Assembly: GCF_012641745.1 (NCBI RefSeq) | Contig: NZ_WEHZ01000035.1 | Coordinates: 1 to 48,998, forward strand | Length of the DNA stretch: 48,998 nucleotides | Reading direction: 5' to 3' | Source of the DNA: Pseudoalteromonas peptidolytica | Lineage (GTDB): Bacteria > Pseudomonadota > Gammaproteobacteria > Enterobacterales > Alteromonadaceae | In this document: positions 26,161-34,237 of the stretch, in pieces | Layout of the letters: the number at the start of each line of letters is the position of its first letter | Position numbering within the stretch: position 1 is the first letter of the stretch | Translations under genes and position numbers: made by a program | The notes under the pieces: model-generated | The model's input: the letters and a program-made list of their open reading frames with translations, nothing else | Database searches by the model: none | What the model was told of the DNA's origin: nothing

Positions 26161-26497
26161 TGTCGTTCGCTCCATAAAGTAATAGGAAAACTATATGTAC
26201 TTCACTCTTTCATACCTCTGCTTCTATCTCGTTCGCAATGTGTGAAACCAAATGATCACCGAGAAAATAAAGCGATAGAGGCTAACCAAACCTAGGTATA
26301 GCAGAGAAATGGAGCGACGCGATTACAGGACATTACACAGACTGTACCAAACCAAATTAAGGATATAAGAACGAGTGGCGCTGACTTTTAAAGTGGGTCC
26401 CTATAACCTCAAAGTTATTTGCTCACATAAGGATCAGTGCCACTTCTTTTTTACTGCCTAACAAGACAAACCGCTGCTAATAGAAAACTTCCTGACA
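26161..26497. other. Intergenic region with orphan terminator-like hairpin
   Basis: 337 bases between the tyrosinase start and the flavoprotein stop, both on the minus strand. AGTGGCGCTGA (26374-26384) can pair with TCAGTGCCACT (26434-26444) with one G-U pair. It is followed on the plus strand by TCTTTTTT, although no plus-strand gene lies upstream. A TATAAG at 26364-26369 sits just before the stem but has no good -35. This may be a small RNA or a decayed terminator. Confidence 0.4.
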
Positions 26498-27754
26498 TCA
26501 ACAACAACTTTGCTTATTGGTAACACTGTCTGGAAACGTTAAACGTATTTCATTGGCTGACATTTCATCTCCCGCCAATTTAGCAGTGATCGAGCGTACC
26601 TGCTCATACCCATGTAGCATCAAAAATGATGGAGCACGGCCATAAGATTTCATACCAACGATATAAAAATTGGTATCAATATGTACCAATTCTTTGGCAC
26701 CATGACCAGGTACTGAACCACAATTATGGGCGTTAGGGTCGACCATACTTGCAATACCTCGCGGTGCTTCCACGACTTCGTCAAGGTTTAGCCTTATCTC
26801 TCTAAGCATGTGTAGATCTGGTTTAAAGCCTGTAGCAACGATTATCTTGTCGACATAAATATGAGAACCACAACCGTTGGATGTCAGTGATACCTTCAAG
26901 CCTTTAGCTTCGCGACTAATTTGCTTTACATTCAGGTCAGATAAAAGAGTTAACTTACCGCTATCGATGGTACTTTGCGCTGCACGGCCAAGCTTAAGAC
27001 GGGCTGGCACTTTATCGTTAATACCACTACCTAGCAGTTTATCGAGGTTTTCTCCCCTTAAGCCCCAATATATTTTGGTATCAGGAGCACTGTTTTGCAA
27101 TTCAATAAGGTTTAACCCTACATTTATTGCTGAATGTCCACCACCTATCAATAAAGTTGTTTTCCCCTGATAATCATCACGCGCTTTGCCCAGTACATCA
27201 GGAATGCCATAAGCAATAGCATCGCTATTCTTGGCTTCGCCCGGTACAGGTAGACCGTCTCGCCCTATCGGATTTGGTGAAGACCAAGTCCCGGACGCAT
27301 CAATAACGGCTTTAGAATGAATGATATGCACATCTTGCTCTGCGTCTCGATAATGAATAACAAAGTTCTTTTCATTACGGTCTTGAGTTGTGTGTTTACT
27401 GTGACCCTCTTTTGCTATCGCAATCACCTCTGCGTTATATCGAATATACTTAGATAACTCTACCGCGTTTGCCGCTGGAGCTAAATACTGGTCTACCAAC
27501 TCTTTGCCCGTGGGGGTCTCATCAAGATTAGGCATTTTCCACCCCTGATGATTTAGTATTTTTTCAACCTCTTTATCAATTAAATACGACCATTTAGTAA
27601 ATAAGCGCACGTGTCCCCACTCTTTAATTGCATTACCAACTGTTGCTCCTTTTTCTAAAACCAATGGTACTAATCCATTATTTTTAGCATGAGCAGCAGC
27701 CGCAATACCAACAGGGCCTGCACCGATGATAACTACATCAAATACTGTATTCAT
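26498..27754 (-). CDS. FAD-dependent NAD(P)-binding oxidoreductase (ArsO-like flavoprotein)
   Basis: 418 aa from the ATG at 27754, with GGAG 8 bases upstream; an in-frame TTG at 27775 has no such site. The first Rossmann motif is VIIGAGPVGIAAAAHA (FAD, residues ~5-20). A second, LLIGGGHSAINVGLNL (NADPH, ~188-203), follows DASGTWSSPNP. IIVATGFKPD is the ATG motif of flavin monooxygenases and thioredoxin-reductase-like enzymes. The protein ends with paired cysteines (KQSCC). It is downstream of the ArsP-like permease gene (21 bases) and so under ArsR-type control. Flavoproteins named ArsO occur in arsenic operons, but their reaction is not well defined; oxidation of a trivalent arsenical is inference. 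Confidence 0.8.
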   Translation of the reverse strand: MNTVFDVVIIGAGPVGIAAAAHAKNNGLVPLVLEKGATVGNAIKEWGHVRLFTKWSYLIDKEVEKILNHQGWKMPNLDETPTGKELVDQYLAPAANAVELSKYIRYNAEVIAIAKEGHSKHTTQDRNEKNFVIHYRDAEQDVHIIHSKAVIDASGTWSSPNPIGRDGLPVPGEAKNSDAIAYGIPDVLGKARDDYQGKTTLLIGGGHSAINVGLNLIELQNSAPDTKIYWGLRGENLDKLLGSGINDKVPARLKLGRAAQSTIDSGKLTLLSDLNVKQISREAKGLKVSLTSNGCGSHIYVDKIIVATGFKPDLHMLREIRLNLDEVVEAPRGIASMVDPNAHNCGSVPGHGAKELVHIDTNFYIVGMKSYGRAPSFLMLHGYEQVRSITAKLAGDEMSANEIRLTFPDSVTNKQSCC

Positions 27755-27775
27755 AATAAGCTCCTCAATAACCAA

Positions 27776-28699
27776 CTAAAATACTACTGAATACAAATAA
27801 CCCGCGGCCATTGCCATGCCGAGTACCACGGTCAAAAATGCTGCTATCATTTGCTTTTCAAATATCGACCGCAACAAAATCACTTCTGTCAAACTTGCGC
27901 CCGCACTACCTATGATCAGTGCCATCACTGACCCCATTGCCATCCCTTTTTTAACCAACCCAGCACTTAAAGGAATAATGGCAGACGCCCTGATGTATAA
28001 AGGGATACCTATCACTGCGGCTATTGGAATGGCATACCACTTATTTTCTCCTGCATACTTAACAATCAGTTCTGTAGGTACAAAACCATAAATAATGGAT
28101 CCAATAGATACACCCACTAATAAATACGGCAGGGTTTTCTTAAAATCTTTCCAGGTTGAGCGCCAGATTTTTATCCAACGGTTTGGTTCAGTTGATGGCT
28201 TTTCACTGCTTTTATTTGAAGGGGTGCATGATTTCTCTTGTTCGGCATACGCTTCTGGTCGCACATACTTTTCAAAACCTAGCTTTTCCAATAACACTCC
28301 CGCACTTATTGATACCACCATGGCGATGACAAAATAAAAAACAGCGAGTTGAATACTGAAAGTAACAGCAAGAATGCCAATAATTAGCGGGTTTAACAGC
28401 GGACTAGACAACAAAAATACGATAGTTGGGCCAAATCCTGCTCGCGCTTTTAACAACCCTTTTAAAAACGGGATTGTTGAGCAAGAGCAAAACGGAGTTA
28501 TCGCTCCTAGCACCGCTGCAATCACATATCCACGGCCATTCTGAGAAGCTAACAACGTCTGAACTTTCTCTTTTGGCACGTACTCTTGTAGTACACCTAT
28601 TGCATAACTAATGACGATGTAAAGGATGGTTAACTCAATGGCTAAAAACATAAACATATTTAATGTTTCGTTTGCCATACTGATAAATTCTGTAGACAT
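27776..28699 (-). CDS. ArsP-like permease (DUF318 family)
   Basis: 307 aa, eight or so hydrophobic segments in two halves, separated by a hydrophilic cytoplasmic loop (about 150-185, with CTPSNKSSEKPSTEPN). The family signature GAITPFCSCSTIPFLKGLLK (residues ~61-80) includes the Cys pair used by ArsP. LSSPLLNPLI and IPLYIRASAIIPLSAGLVKK are also typical. ArsP exports trivalent organoarsenicals such as methylarsenite through the inner membrane. The start at 28699 is preceded by AGGAG. First gene of an operon with the flavoprotein, divergent from arsR, with an inverted-repeat operator over its promoter. Confidence 0.85.
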   Translation of the reverse strand: MSTEFISMANETLNMFMFLAIELTILYIVISYAIGVLQEYVPKEKVQTLLASQNGRGYVIAAVLGAITPFCSCSTIPFLKGLLKARAGFGPTIVFLLSSPLLNPLIIGILAVTFSIQLAVFYFVIAMVVSISAGVLLEKLGFEKYVRPEAYAEQEKSCTPSNKSSEKPSTEPNRWIKIWRSTWKDFKKTLPYLLVGVSIGSIIYGFVPTELIVKYAGENKWYAIPIAAVIGIPLYIRASAIIPLSAGLVKKGMAMGSVMALIIGSAGASLTEVILLRSIFEKQMIAAFLTVVLGMAMAAGYLYSVVF

Positions 28700-28729
28700 A
28701 AAATGCTCCTAAAACAATTTGACATTACC

Positions 28730-28782
28730 AGTATATTCGAAATAAAAATTCGTTCAATATTTATTTCGAAGAAATTCGAAAT
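28730..28782 (-). promoter_or_regulatory. Promoter and ArsR-type operator of the permease operon
   Basis: On the minus strand TTGAAC (28757-28752), 16 bases, then TATACT (28735-28730). A perfect inverted repeat TTCGAAATAAA (28736-28746) / TTTATTTCGAA (28760-28770) flanks and spans the -35/-10 spacer. A third copy, ATTCGAAAT, lies at 28774-28782. Binding of the divergently encoded ArsR to these repeats would block RNA polymerase. Matching to ArsR is inference from position and symmetry. Confidence 0.75.
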
Positions 28783-28795
28783 ATCTGTTTTTACT

Positions 28796-28824
28796 TTGGT
28801 CTGAACCCATGAAAAATGTATACT
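28796..28824 (+). promoter_or_regulatory. Predicted arsR promoter
   Basis: TTGGTC (28796-28801), 17 bases, TATACT (28819-28824), then an AGAGG ribosome site before the ATG at 28861. The nearest TTCGAA repeat (28774-28782) lies just upstream of the -35, so repression of arsR itself may be weaker than that of the permease operon. Confidence 0.55.
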
Positions 28825-28860
28825 CTACACACGGGTAATGAGGGCAATTCAGAGGTATAA

Positions 28861-29190
28861 ATGGAACTAGAGCATGTAGCAAAAATACTAAAAGAATTAG
28901 GGCATCCTGTACGCTTGACGATATACAAAGAGATAACAAAAGTGGGCTATAGCGGTATCCCTGTTGGTGATATTCAAGCCAAAGTAAACATACCAGCTTC
29001 AACACTCACACATCACATATCTTCTTTAGTGTCAGCAGGTCTGATAAAGCAAAAACGTGAAGGTAGAGTGCTACTTTGTTCTTTGGAGTGCGGCGCTTTA
29101 GAGGCTGTCATAGAATATTTGACATCGGAATGCTGTATTAACGATCACACTTGTTCAAACACGCTGACTGACAGCATTGACCAAGTTTAA
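28861..29190 (+). CDS. arsR: ArsR-family metalloid-responsive repressor
   Basis: 109 aa. Winged-helix ArsR fold: LKELGHPVRLTIYKEI (residues 10-25), recognition helix IPASTLTHHISSLVSAGLIK (44-63), wing KREGRVLLCSL. The C terminus carries Cys91-Cys92 and Cys98 (ECCINDHTC). This CC-x5-C spacing equals the As(III) site of Acidithiobacillus ferrooxidans ArsR (Cys95, Cys96, Cys102), as I recall it; the classical CxC of E. coli ArsR is absent. Binding of As(III) or Sb(III) should release the operator. Divergent from the permease/flavoprotein operon, with TTCGAA inverted repeats between. Confidence 0.9.
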   Translation: MELEHVAKILKELGHPVRLTIYKEITKVGYSGIPVGDIQAKVNIPASTLTHHISSLVSAGLIKQKREGRVLLCSLECGALEAVIEYLTSECCINDHTCSNTLTDSIDQV

Positions 29191-29295
29191 TATCCTAGTC
29201 AGGTATTAAAGCTGCTAGCAAGCAGCTTCTGATCCAAAGCAGTGGTTTTATCACTTGAAGTAAGTTAACCGCTCACCGCATTTATGGCGATCGGT

Positions 29296-31188
29296 TTAGT
29301 TTATCTTTTCGAGTATCCAGTTTCTCAATAAAGTACCACTAACTAGCTTAAAATTTTGCGCTGCTTTGGGCATTACATTATGCCCATCTTGGACAACCAA
29401 GAGTCCATCGGGCAGCGCTTGGCCAAGGTGATGACTTGTTACATCAAGTCCATCAGTTTCTGAGGCACCATCTATCATTTTTGTCCAGTTCGCTCCTACA
29501 GCAAAAACGCCAAGATATTTGTTGTTATCATCAACTGCATAAACAGCGTATCGATTATTACCCTGACTTGAAACAATAAGGTAGTGTTGATCGTTCACCG
29601 TAAATAAGCTCATGCCTTCAATATCAGCATGCACGTCGCTTGTAGCGGTTGCTATCAATGTATCAGCCGATTTCTCGTCCAAGTTTTTCAACCATACTCC
29701 CGTTGACTCTTCACCGTAAAATAGTCGCAAGTTCTCATCATCACTAACACAGCCTTCAGGCTGACTTGGCACCGTCCACTGCATAGTCATTGTTGCGGTG
29801 GCCATATTATTGTTAAATTCAATATTGTATCTTTGAAAGCGGCCATCCGTATCGTTTATCCATACTGCCAAATCTTTGCCGTATTTACCCATACATAAGC
29901 CATAAGGATCTGCCAGATCGGTTTTTAAGTCGCCAAGCAGTGAGGGTAAGCCGGTTCCTCTGTCTATTTTAAATAGGCTAATGCTTTGAGAGGTACGGTT
30001 GCTGGCCGCAGCAATATCTACTGTTTCACCATTTACGTTAATGTTGTAGCGAATATCCACATTATTCACCCGTCCAACTGGCAGAGATTTGAGTAATTTT
30101 CCCTCTAGGTCATAAACATTTAACCCGGACTTTTTGTCTGTGCCATAAACGAGGCTTTGTGATGGTACTTTACTATTTACCCAAATAGCAGGATCATCTG
30201 CCGCATCACCATATGATTGCACCGGCTGTGTTTGACCATAAGGTGTAAAGCTTTGCTGCGCTTCACCTTGTGTTATATCACCTTGCTTGGTTGAAATATC
30301 GCTCAATTCGATGTTACGACTGTGCCCTGATTTTTCATCGAATAGATACGCAACTAACGATGTACCCTCACGTTGTAATTGAAGTGTTTTAGGTGCCACA
30401 TCATGTGTAAGCGCAATTGGGTTGAAGGTAGTATTTGTAGAATCAAACAACCAGATATGATTGGAGTCCGGTGATACCACTGCAACATCGCCAAATGAGG
30501 TAGCATCTACATATTCAACTTCTAGCTCAGTGGGTAGTTGTAACAATGTACGATTTACCTCATGCTCGGGGTTGGCGGAATAACGCCAAATACCAATGTT
30601 TTCTTCTGCGATATATAGAGTTTGAGCGGTATCGTCCACGGCACAAGATTTTATATTAGGCCCCACGGTAAAATCTCTTACAGGGTGCAAATACCAGTGC
30701 TCGATATTTTTGGTATTGATGGCCAATTGCTGCACACTGCCATCTACATCCACGGTATAAAGTTCAACATGCTCAGACGAACTACCAACACATAAAGCAT
30801 CGATAGCAGTGTTTTTTGCCGAAAACTCAGCCATAGCTCTAAGCTCTCCCGCGGCGACATCTACTTTTATCAACTGAACTTTACCCGAGTTAATATCAAG
30901 CGTTGATAATATTCCCACTTGTGAAGACTCAGGGAGCCATCGAAAGTCTAAGTGCTCCGACTTTATATCAATGCTCGAAAGCACCTTGCCTTGTGTATCA
31001 AGTAGTGCCACTCCTTGTGTGCTACTGACAGCTAAGTATGGCCGTTCATCTACACCCAAGGTATTAACAGGGTAAATAAACTCTGCATGCGTTAGCCATG
31101 GCTCATCTGACGCATAAGCATTTTTTGTATGTCCATAGGTAAATAAACTACATAGAAACCAAGATAAGGGGAAAGATAAACATTTCAT
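29296..31188 (-). CDS. Beta-propeller phytase (3-phytase) with extra N-terminal propeller-like domain
   Basis: 630 aa. Signal peptide at residues 1-26 (ending NAYA), so exported. The C-terminal ~320 residues are a beta-propeller phytase: YGDAADDPAIWVNSKVPSQS, YGTDKKSGLNVYDLEGK, VGRVNNVDIRYNINV, AAASNRTSQSISLFKI and ADPYGLCMGKYGKDL. The acidic and basic calcium/phosphate-binding residues are in place (DDPAIW, DKKSGL, NNVDIRY). The N-terminal ~290 residues look like a second, incomplete propeller without those motifs, as in dual-domain phytases of Shewanella-type bacteria. The enzyme releases phosphate from phytate in the periplasm or medium. Monocistronic; no phosphate-starvation box was recognised. 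Confidence 0.9.
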   Translation of the reverse strand: MKCLSFPLSWFLCSLFTYGHTKNAYASDEPWLTHAEFIYPVNTLGVDERPYLAVSSTQGVALLDTQGKVLSSIDIKSEHLDFRWLPESSQVGILSTLDINSGKVQLIKVDVAAGELRAMAEFSAKNTAIDALCVGSSSEHVELYTVDVDGSVQQLAINTKNIEHWYLHPVRDFTVGPNIKSCAVDDTAQTLYIAEENIGIWRYSANPEHEVNRTLLQLPTELEVEYVDATSFGDVAVVSPDSNHIWLFDSTNTTFNPIALTHDVAPKTLQLQREGTSLVAYLFDEKSGHSRNIELSDISTKQGDITQGEAQQSFTPYGQTQPVQSYGDAADDPAIWVNSKVPSQSLVYGTDKKSGLNVYDLEGKLLKSLPVGRVNNVDIRYNINVNGETVDIAAASNRTSQSISLFKIDRGTGLPSLLGDLKTDLADPYGLCMGKYGKDLAVWINDTDGRFQRYNIEFNNNMATATMTMQWTVPSQPEGCVSDDENLRLFYGEESTGVWLKNLDEKSADTLIATATSDVHADIEGMSLFTVNDQHYLIVSSQGNNRYAVYAVDDNNKYLGVFAVGANWTKMIDGASETDGLDVTSHHLGQALPDGLLVVQDGHNVMPKAAQNFKLVSGTLLRNWILEKIN

Positions 31189-31696
31189 ACTGCACTCTCA
31201 TTTATTGCTCAGGTTTGTTAACTTGGCGCAGACAGTAGCTACCCTTTATGACAAAGATATTTCAGCAAACAACGCAAGCATGTAAGCTTGGCTATATTTG
31301 CTCAGATTATCGTATTTACATGGTAAATTTGAGCTAATTTGACCTTTTACCTGAAATATTAAGATAAGATTGGGGCTTAAAAATATAGATGTCGACTAAC
31401 TATGACCCTTCTCGCTGTCAGCTTTGGCACTCACTTAAGACACCAATCGCATTACGTAAGTGTAAATACGTAACTATACAGTAAATAACTTGGGCTTCGG
31501 ATAATTGATGCCTTTCTAGCAGTCAGTTTTAGCGTTATTGATGTGCGCTGATCCGACCCTAGAAAGCATACTCCCCACCGCTACTTAGCTTGGCTCGGGA
31601 TAAGGTTTGAGTTAATCAGCTAATATTGCAAAAAAACTTAACGCTGTTGTTAGGCGTAAAAGCCACTAGAGAACAAGTTATTATCCCACGTTCAGG
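31189..31696. other. 508-base intergenic region, nothing recognised
   Basis: This lies between the 5' end of the phytase gene and the 3' end of the helicase gene, both on the minus strand. It should contain the phytase promoter. CTTTCTAG (31512-31519) and CTAGAAAG (31559-31566) are inverted repeats about 40 bases apart. A short plus-strand ORF overlapping the helicase gene has no support. Confidence 0.35.
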
Positions 31697-34237
31697 TTAC
31701 TTAGGTGAAAAGTCCGGTGCAACGGCACACAATTTGTCATATAGCGCTTCATCACCATTACTGCGCTCGGAGCCTGGTAAGATGATACCATGCAGCTGTG
31801 AGCGCAGCTCATCCCAGCGAGCATGCAGTACCTGCCAATTGTATTCGTCATAGGTGCCTTTAAAAATCACAGGCTTTATTTCAATAAAGGGAAGCTCACC
31901 GTTACTGGCTTGATTTGCTTGATGCGCTTTAAATTCTTTTTGCCACCGCGAGCCAATCCTGTCAACTCGTCCAATTTGCTGCTCTACCACCCCCGGATTC
32001 CACTCTGGATGTAGTAAATACACCACTCGACAAGCTCTATGGAGATTAAGCCCTTCTCGACCAACGGTCGATTGAGCAACCATGACTCTGGGGTAGCTGT
32101 GCTCGCGATTAAACCCGAGCTGCATCACTTTACGACTATGCGGATCGGTATCACCATACATAAACCTAGCCATCGCACCTCTCACGTGTCCAAACTCTTT
32201 AATCACCCGCTCCTCAATCAAATGCCACTGTTCGTCAGAAACTCGCATATTAGGATTATCGCTTTCACTACATGCCGCTTTTGCACTTACCGCATCCATT
32301 AAACTCATAAAACTTTTAGCCAACTCTACCGATGAAGGGATCGACGAGGCTTTATCCGCCAGTTCAAAAATAGCGTGCATAAAAGGCGTTATGTTTTTAC
32401 TCTTTGACCCGGCTTGCTGCGACGTTTGAAATTTTTCAAATAAGGCCAGAGTCCTTGAGTCAAAGACCTTTTTGGATTTTGCAATCTTCTTAATGAGGGT
32501 GTTTTTTTCCCGACTTAACCGTTTGTCATTGGCTTTATATTGCTTGCGTAGTTTTTGGTTTATTTCAGTCAGTGTCCAACTGATATTTAGCTGCTTGCAT
32601 GCCATTTTCACAGCAAATTCTTCTGACTCTTCGTGGTTTTTTCCACCAGCCCATATCTTACTTTGTGGCCAGTACGTTTTCTTTTTTAGTGACTTGAGCA
32701 TGGCTCTGGCGTTCAATAAATTGGTTAGCGCTCGCATCGGTCTGGTCATTTTGCCAAATACCAATACTTTTTGCCTTTGTCGCAAATCTTGCTCTATTTC
32801 ATTCACCACCTTGATAATGGCAGGGTGACTATACAGTGACGCTTCGCCTGATTGGTAGGATTGTGTAATGACAGATTGCCACCAGTTTGCCCTTTGCTGC
32901 TTTTTATAAGTGGCGACGTCGGTATCTTGGTTTTTGGTGTACTTAGGCGCTTTCATTGCACTGTCTATGATTTCTGCAATACCATGACCACTGGCAAGCG
33001 TTAACCTCGCTCTTTTTGATTTTCCATCTGGTAGCTTATGGGCAGCCGCTGAGAATCCCTCAACGGCACACACAATTTGCTTCCACTGCGGCGATAGTTC
33101 TGAAACTTCTATCAATATCGGCGTATATCGCCGGTAAGCATTGATTGATAGCCCAGAGACTTTACAAAAATCACGAATATACTTATCTTGACGTTTGTCT
33201 CTTCTTAGTAAATAAGGCGAAAGTGCTAGTTCAAAGCGCTTAGATATAGCCTGATACTGTTGCACAATTTTCTGGTCTGCACGCCATGTTTTTCTAAGTT
33301 GAGTTATGGTTTGCACATATTGGTATGCCACTTTCAAAATGTCATCTCGTTGAGATTGTGGCACACAGATCCGATTTAGTATGTCGCCCCACTGCCCCAC
33401 ATCAAGCTCCACTGGAGTGGCGGTCATGGCAATACGACGTGCAGTGGGGGTTTGTAACACAATATGCTCTAAGATAGCATTTAGACTACTTTCATCACCC
33501 CGGCTTTTATGCGCTTCATCAATCACGACAAGATCAAACTCTCCAAGCCCTAAGCCCACCGCTTTTTTTAGTAAGGTTTTATTTTGCTCATCAGAACAAA
33601 AGTTGCTATCTAACATAGCTCGACGCCAATCAAATTCTTTGACTATTTCGGTCAATACAGGGTGGGTATCAACGCGTTGAACAATTTCTTTAGCACAGTT
33701 TTCAGCTGTGCCAGCATGCCTACCTGACCAATTTTTATACCCTTTTGGGAAGCGCTTACTGGTGCTTTTACAATACTGCGCAAAAACTTGAGGTAGCAAA
33801 GCAAAACGCGCAGAGTTTGAATTTTCACTCACTCGCCAACTTGCAAAGCGCTGAGAGAGCAAGACTATTTGCTCATTTGACCACGCAGAAGCGTGTTCGG
33901 TATCACTGTAGGCATCTAAGAAGCGCCATAAACTGGTCAGTACAGGCTTGGATTTTAACCATGGGTCTCGCGCAGCCAATTCAGTTTGCCATTGAAACCC
34001 CAGATTAGACGGGATAATGACCAAAACGCGTCCGCCTGCTCGCTTAACTGCATTAATGATCTCCACTGCTATTCGGGTTTTGCCCATGCCTACTTCGTCT
34101 GCGATGATCACACCCGACTTCTGCAAGCGTTTAATCATCGCTCTTACACTGATTTTTTGCCCTTCATCTAGGTGGTTATTGTCATCGACTGAGTCAAGCA
34201 GTAGATCCGCAACCTGTTGCCAACCATCAAATTGCAT
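31697..34237 (-). CDS. SNF2/RapA-like helicase of a candidate defence operon
   Basis: 846 aa from the ATG at 34237 (a GTG at 34240 is equally close to the AGGAA site). SF2 motifs: Q-like EGQKISVRAMIKRL, Walker A IADEVGMGKTRIA (near residue 45-52), IIPSNLGFQWQTEL, Walker B VVIDEAHKSRGDES, motif III IAMTATPVELDVGQW. The C lobe has VFGKMTRPMRAL, VAQSTVGREGLNLHRACRVV, HPEWNPGVVEQQIGRVDRIG. The pattern DEAH plus RVDRIG is that of SNF2-type translocases found in phage-defence systems. A long lysine-rich helical insertion (about 510-660) separates the lobes. It overlaps the Tdp1-like gene stop by 11 bases and is the last gene of the operon. ATP-driven DNA translocation is inferred; the target is unknown. 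Confidence 0.88.
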   Translation of the reverse strand: MQFDGWQQVADLLLDSVDDNNHLDEGQKISVRAMIKRLQKSGVIIADEVGMGKTRIAVEIINAVKRAGGRVLVIIPSNLGFQWQTELAARDPWLKSKPVLTSLWRFLDAYSDTEHASAWSNEQIVLLSQRFASWRVSENSNSARFALLPQVFAQYCKSTSKRFPKGYKNWSGRHAGTAENCAKEIVQRVDTHPVLTEIVKEFDWRRAMLDSNFCSDEQNKTLLKKAVGLGLGEFDLVVIDEAHKSRGDESSLNAILEHIVLQTPTARRIAMTATPVELDVGQWGDILNRICVPQSQRDDILKVAYQYVQTITQLRKTWRADQKIVQQYQAISKRFELALSPYLLRRDKRQDKYIRDFCKVSGLSINAYRRYTPILIEVSELSPQWKQIVCAVEGFSAAAHKLPDGKSKRARLTLASGHGIAEIIDSAMKAPKYTKNQDTDVATYKKQQRANWWQSVITQSYQSGEASLYSHPAIIKVVNEIEQDLRQRQKVLVFGKMTRPMRALTNLLNARAMLKSLKKKTYWPQSKIWAGGKNHEESEEFAVKMACKQLNISWTLTEINQKLRKQYKANDKRLSREKNTLIKKIAKSKKVFDSRTLALFEKFQTSQQAGSKSKNITPFMHAIFELADKASSIPSSVELAKSFMSLMDAVSAKAACSESDNPNMRVSDEQWHLIEERVIKEFGHVRGAMARFMYGDTDPHSRKVMQLGFNREHSYPRVMVAQSTVGREGLNLHRACRVVYLLHPEWNPGVVEQQIGRVDRIGSRWQKEFKAHQANQASNGELPFIEIKPVIFKGTYDEYNWQVLHARWDELRSQLHGIILPGSERSNGDEALYDKLCAVAPDFSPK

